From Flavobacteriales bacterium UBA2040 (GTDB lineage: Bacteria > Bacteroidota > Bacteroidia > Flavobacteriales_D > Crocinitomicaceae), in contig DDBE01000198.1 in assembly GCA_002332715.1 (NCBI GenBank), forward strand, positions 1 to 6,620: a stretch of 6,620 bases of DNA, given 5' to 3'. The notes under the pieces are model-generated. The model did not search any database, was not told where the DNA came from, and saw only the letters and a list, made by a program, of their open reading frames with translations. Made by a program: the position numbers and the translations under genes. Positions 3,939 to 6,620 of this stretch are shown here, piece after piece (position 1 is the first letter of the stretch; every line of letters starts with the position of its first letter).

Positions 3939-6620
3939 ATGGAAAGAGTAGAGGCATATAAACCACAGAATAAAGTTCGAATTGTGACCGCAGCATCTTT
4001 GTTCGATGGACACGATGCAGCTATCAATATTATGCGTAGAATTATTCAAGCAACGGGATGCGAAGTGATTCATTTGGGACACGACCGTTCAGTCGAAGAA
4101 GTGGTGGATTGTGCAATTCAGGAGGATGCGCAAGCAATTGCGATGACATCTTACCAAGGTGGACACATGGAATATTTCAAATACATGCGTGACTTATTGG
4201 TTGAAAAAGGTGCTCCCCAGATCAAAATTTTCGGTGGTGGTGGTGGTACCATTCTACCGTCTGAAATTGCTGAGCTTCAAGCCTACGGAATCACACGTTT
4301 GTATCATCCGGATGATGGACGTTCGATGGGATTACAAGGCATGATCAACGACATGATTCAGCACAGTGACTTTCCCGTTGGAAATGGCTTGACAGATGAA
4401 ATCGATTACATCAAAGAGAAAAGTATTCCAGCAATGGCTCGAATTATTTCTGCAGCAGAAAATTTTGCAGAGGAAGCGAAAACTGTTTTGGATAAGATAG
4501 CCGCTTTAGCAAAAGAATCAAGCACACCTGTTTTAGGAATAACGGGAACGGGTGGTTCAGGAAAATCTTCTTTGGTGGATGAATTGGTTCGCCGATTTTT
4601 AGTCGATTTTACAGATAAAACAATTGCCGTTGTTTCAGTGGATCCGTCCAAAAGAAAAACAGGTGGTGCTTTGTTGGGTGATAGAATCCGTATGAATTCA
4701 ATCAAAAACGATCGAGTTTATATGCGTTCCCTAGCGACACGTCAATCCAATTTGGCTTTGTCGAAACATGTGGCAGAAGCGATAAATGTTTTGAAAGCTG
4801 CAGAATACGATTTAATCATTCTCGAAACTTCTGGAATCGGTCAGTCGGATACGGAAATCATGGATCATTCAAATGTTTCTTTGTACGTGATGACACCTGA
4901 ATACGGTGCTGCAACGCAATTAGAGAAAATCGACATGTTGGATTTTGCCGATGTGATCGCACTCAATAAATTCGATAAACGAGGAGCTCTCGACGCGCTT
5001 CGTGATGTAAGAAAACAATACCAACGCAACCACAATTTGTGGGATTCGGATGTGGATACGATGCCTGTTCATGGCACCATCGCCTCGCAATTCAACGATC
5101 CAGGAATGAACTCTTTGTACAAGGTCATCATGGATAAAGTGGTTGAGAAAACGGACGCACCTTTGAAATCTACTTTCGAAATCACGAAGGAAATGTCGGA
5201 GAAGATTTTTGTGATTCCACCAGATAGAACACGTTATTTATCTGAGATTTCTGAGAACAATCGTGGGTACGACAAATGGGTAGAGGACCAAGTTCTTGTG
5301 GCTGATAAATTGTTCGGTATGCAATCTTCTATCGATACTTTGAAAGCTTCTGATATTGAAGACAAAGATCGATTAATCAGAGGTTTACAAGAATTGTTTG
5401 AACAAGTGAAATTAGATTTCGACCCGAAAAATTGGGACTTGCTTCAAAAATGGGACGAGAAAAAACAAGCGTATAAAAATCCAATATTCGAATTTAAGGT
5501 TCGTGACAAAGTTTTGAACTTGGATACGCATACTGAATCTCTTTCACACCAACAAATTCCAAAGGTAGCGATGCCGAAATTCAATGGTTGGGGAGATATT
5601 CTTCGTTGGTCATTGCAAGAAAATGTGCCTGGAGAATTTCCATACACCGCTGGATTATTTCCTTTCAAAAGAGAAGGAGAAGACCCAACGCGTATGTTCG
5701 CTGGTGAAGGAGGTCCAGAAAGAACGAACAAGCGTTTTCATTATGTGAGTTTGGGTATGCCAGCAAAACGATTGTCCACGGCTTTCGATTCAGTTACGCT
5801 TTACGGAAATGATCCAGGATTGCGACCAGATATTTATGGAAAAATTGGAAATGCAGGAGTTTCCATCTGTTGTTTGGACGATGCGAAGAAATTGTATTCT
5901 GGATTCGATTTGTCGCATGCGATGACTTCGGTTTCTATGACCATCAATGGTCCAGCGCCAATGTTGCTTGGTTTCTTCATGAATGCTGCCATCGATCAGA
6001 ATTGTGAAAAATACATCAAAGCAGAAGGATTAGAAAAAGAAGTAGAAGCAAAAATTGCGGCCATCTATAAAGACAAAGGAGTTGAACGTCCTCATTATCA
6101 AGGTGATTTGCCTGAAGGAAATGACGGACTTGGTTTGATGCTTTTGGGTGTTACTGGAGATTTGGTTCTACCGGCAGATGTCTACGAGAAAATCAAAACA
6201 GAAACATTATCGCAAGTTAGAGGTACTGTTCAAGCCGACATTCTGAAGGAAGATCAAGCGCAAAATACGTGTATATTCTCTACTGAATTTGCCCTTCGTT
6301 TGATGGGTGATGTGCAAGAATACTTCATTGAGAAAAACGTTCGAAATTTTTATTCGGTTTCTATTTCAGGTTACCATATTGCAGAAGCTGGAGCCAATCC
6401 TATAACACAATTGGCCTTTACTTTGGCAAATGGATTTACCTACGTTGAGTATTACTTGAGCCGAGGAATGGACATCGATAAGTTCGGTCCCAATCTTTCG
6501 TTCTTCTTCTCTAACGGAATCGATCCAGAATATGCCGTGATTGGACGTGTTGCTAGACGTGTATGGGCGAAAGCTTTGTCTAGAAAGTACGGTGCAAATT
6601 CACGAGCACAAATGTTGAAA
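3939..6620 (+). CDS. icmF: Fused isobutyryl-CoA mutase (IcmF), methylmalonyl-CoA mutase family; 3' end outside window
   Basis: The frame is open for 894 codons from ATG 3939 to the window edge, about four fifths of a usual IcmF. It joins in one chain what is often separate. First is a B12-binding domain (about 1-140) with DGHDAA (23-28), where His25 should be the lower cobalt ligand, and a GGGGG turn (99-103). Next is a MeaB-like G-protein chaperone domain (about 155-410) with P-loop GTGGSGKS (203-210), ETSGIGQSD (296-304) and NKFD (343-346). Last comes the start of the mutase barrel (from about 540) with SISGYH (808-813). Where methylmalonyl-CoA mutase has Tyr (QYAGF) and Arg (VRNT) to hold the substrate carboxylate, this protein has Phe587 (MFAGE) and Gln775 (AQNT). 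That favours an uncharged branched or linear acyl-CoA such as isobutyryl-/n-butyryl-CoA. The enzyme is cytosolic and needs adenosylcobalamin, with GTP for its chaperone part. It is unrelated to the type VI secretion protein also called IcmF. An exact -7 box precedes it. Confidence 0.93.
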   Translation, partial: MERVEAYKPQNKVRIVTAASLFDGHDAAINIMRRIIQATGCEVIHLGHDRSVEEVVDCAIQEDAQAIAMTSYQGGHMEYFKYMRDLLVEKGAPQIKIFGGGGGTILPSEIAELQAYGITRLYHPDDGRSMGLQGMINDMIQHSDFPVGNGLTDEIDYIKEKSIPAMARIISAAENFAEEAKTVLDKIAALAKESSTPVLGITGTGGSGKSSLVDELVRRFLVDFTDKTIAVVSVDPSKRKTGGALLGDRIRMNSIKNDRVYMRSLATRQSNLALSKHVAEAINVLKAAEYDLIILETSGIGQSDTEIMDHSNVSLYVMTPEYGAATQLEKIDMLDFADVIALNKFDKRGALDALRDVRKQYQRNHNLWDSDVDTMPVHGTIASQFNDPGMNSLYKVIMDKVVEKTDAPLKSTFEITKEMSEKIFVIPPDRTRYLSEISENNRGYDKWVEDQVLVADKLFGMQSSIDTLKASDIEDKDRLIRGLQELFEQVKLDFDPKNWDLLQKWDEKKQAYKNPIFEFKVRDKVLNLDTHTESLSHQQIPKVAMPKFNGWGDILRWSLQENVPGEFPYTAGLFPFKREGEDPTRMFAGEGGPERTNKRFHYVSLGMPAKRLSTAFDSVTLYGNDPGLRPDIYGKIGNAGVSICCLDDAKKLYSGFDLSHAMTSVSMTINGPAPMLLGFFMNAAIDQNCEKYIKAEGLEKEVEAKIAAIYKDKGVERPHYQGDLPEGNDGLGLMLLGVTGDLVLPADVYEKIKTETLSQVRGTVQADILKEDQAQNTCIFSTEFALRLMGDVQEYFIEKNVRNFYSVSISGYHIAEAGANPITQLAFTLANGFTYVEYYLSRGMDIDKFGPNLSFFFSNGIDPEYAVIGRVARRVWAKALSRKYGANSRAQMLK

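Noticed and set aside
4159..5731. Other-frame open frames inside the mutase gene (for example 4406-4705 and 5444-5731 minus, 4159-4344 plus)
   Set aside because: The mutase frame is continuous and matches its family throughout; these frames have no recognisable protein features and are shadows.

Overview
The window looks like chromosomal DNA of a Bacteroidetes bacterium, most likely of the order Flavobacteriales. This rests on low GC content, start codons without a purine-rich Shine-Dalgarno sequence, an exact flavobacterial -7 promoter box (TAnnTTTG) before the last gene, and protein sequences typical of that phylum. The genus is not determined. There are six protein genes, two of them cut by the window edges. 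I see no RNA gene, CRISPR array, insertion sequence or phage gene.

Layout: (1) Positions 1-552, plus strand, hold the C-terminal part of a SpoIID/LytB-domain protein, probably a peptidoglycan-cleaving enzyme. (2) Convergent to it, with a 3-base gap, is a small FtsB/DivIC-type cell-division protein (minus strand, GTG start). (3) After a 175-bp spacer comes a minus-strand two-gene ABC exporter operon. Its ATPase is of the BcrA/LanF type and its six-helix permease is of the ABC-2 kind. (4) Upstream of that operon are two exact 10-bp direct repeats with a 21-bp period that resemble a LytTR response-regulator site. (5) Next, on the same strand but probably a separate transcription unit, is a secreted protein that looks like an outer-membrane beta-barrel of unknown function. 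(6) Divergent from it, on the plus strand, is a long fused adenosylcobalamin-dependent acyl-CoA mutase (IcmF: B12 domain, G-protein chaperone domain, mutase barrel). It runs off the right edge after 894 codons.

The genes look like independent housekeeping or envelope functions, not one system. The ATPase and permease clearly work together. SpoIID-domain protein, DivIC-like protein and beta-barrel are all envelope proteins, but nothing in the sequence ties them into a pathway. I do not see a convincing undescribed system. The best leads are regulatory: the LytTR-like repeat pair before the ABC operon, and the near-perfect dyad with an overlapping 10-codon leader reading frame just before the beta-barrel gene.
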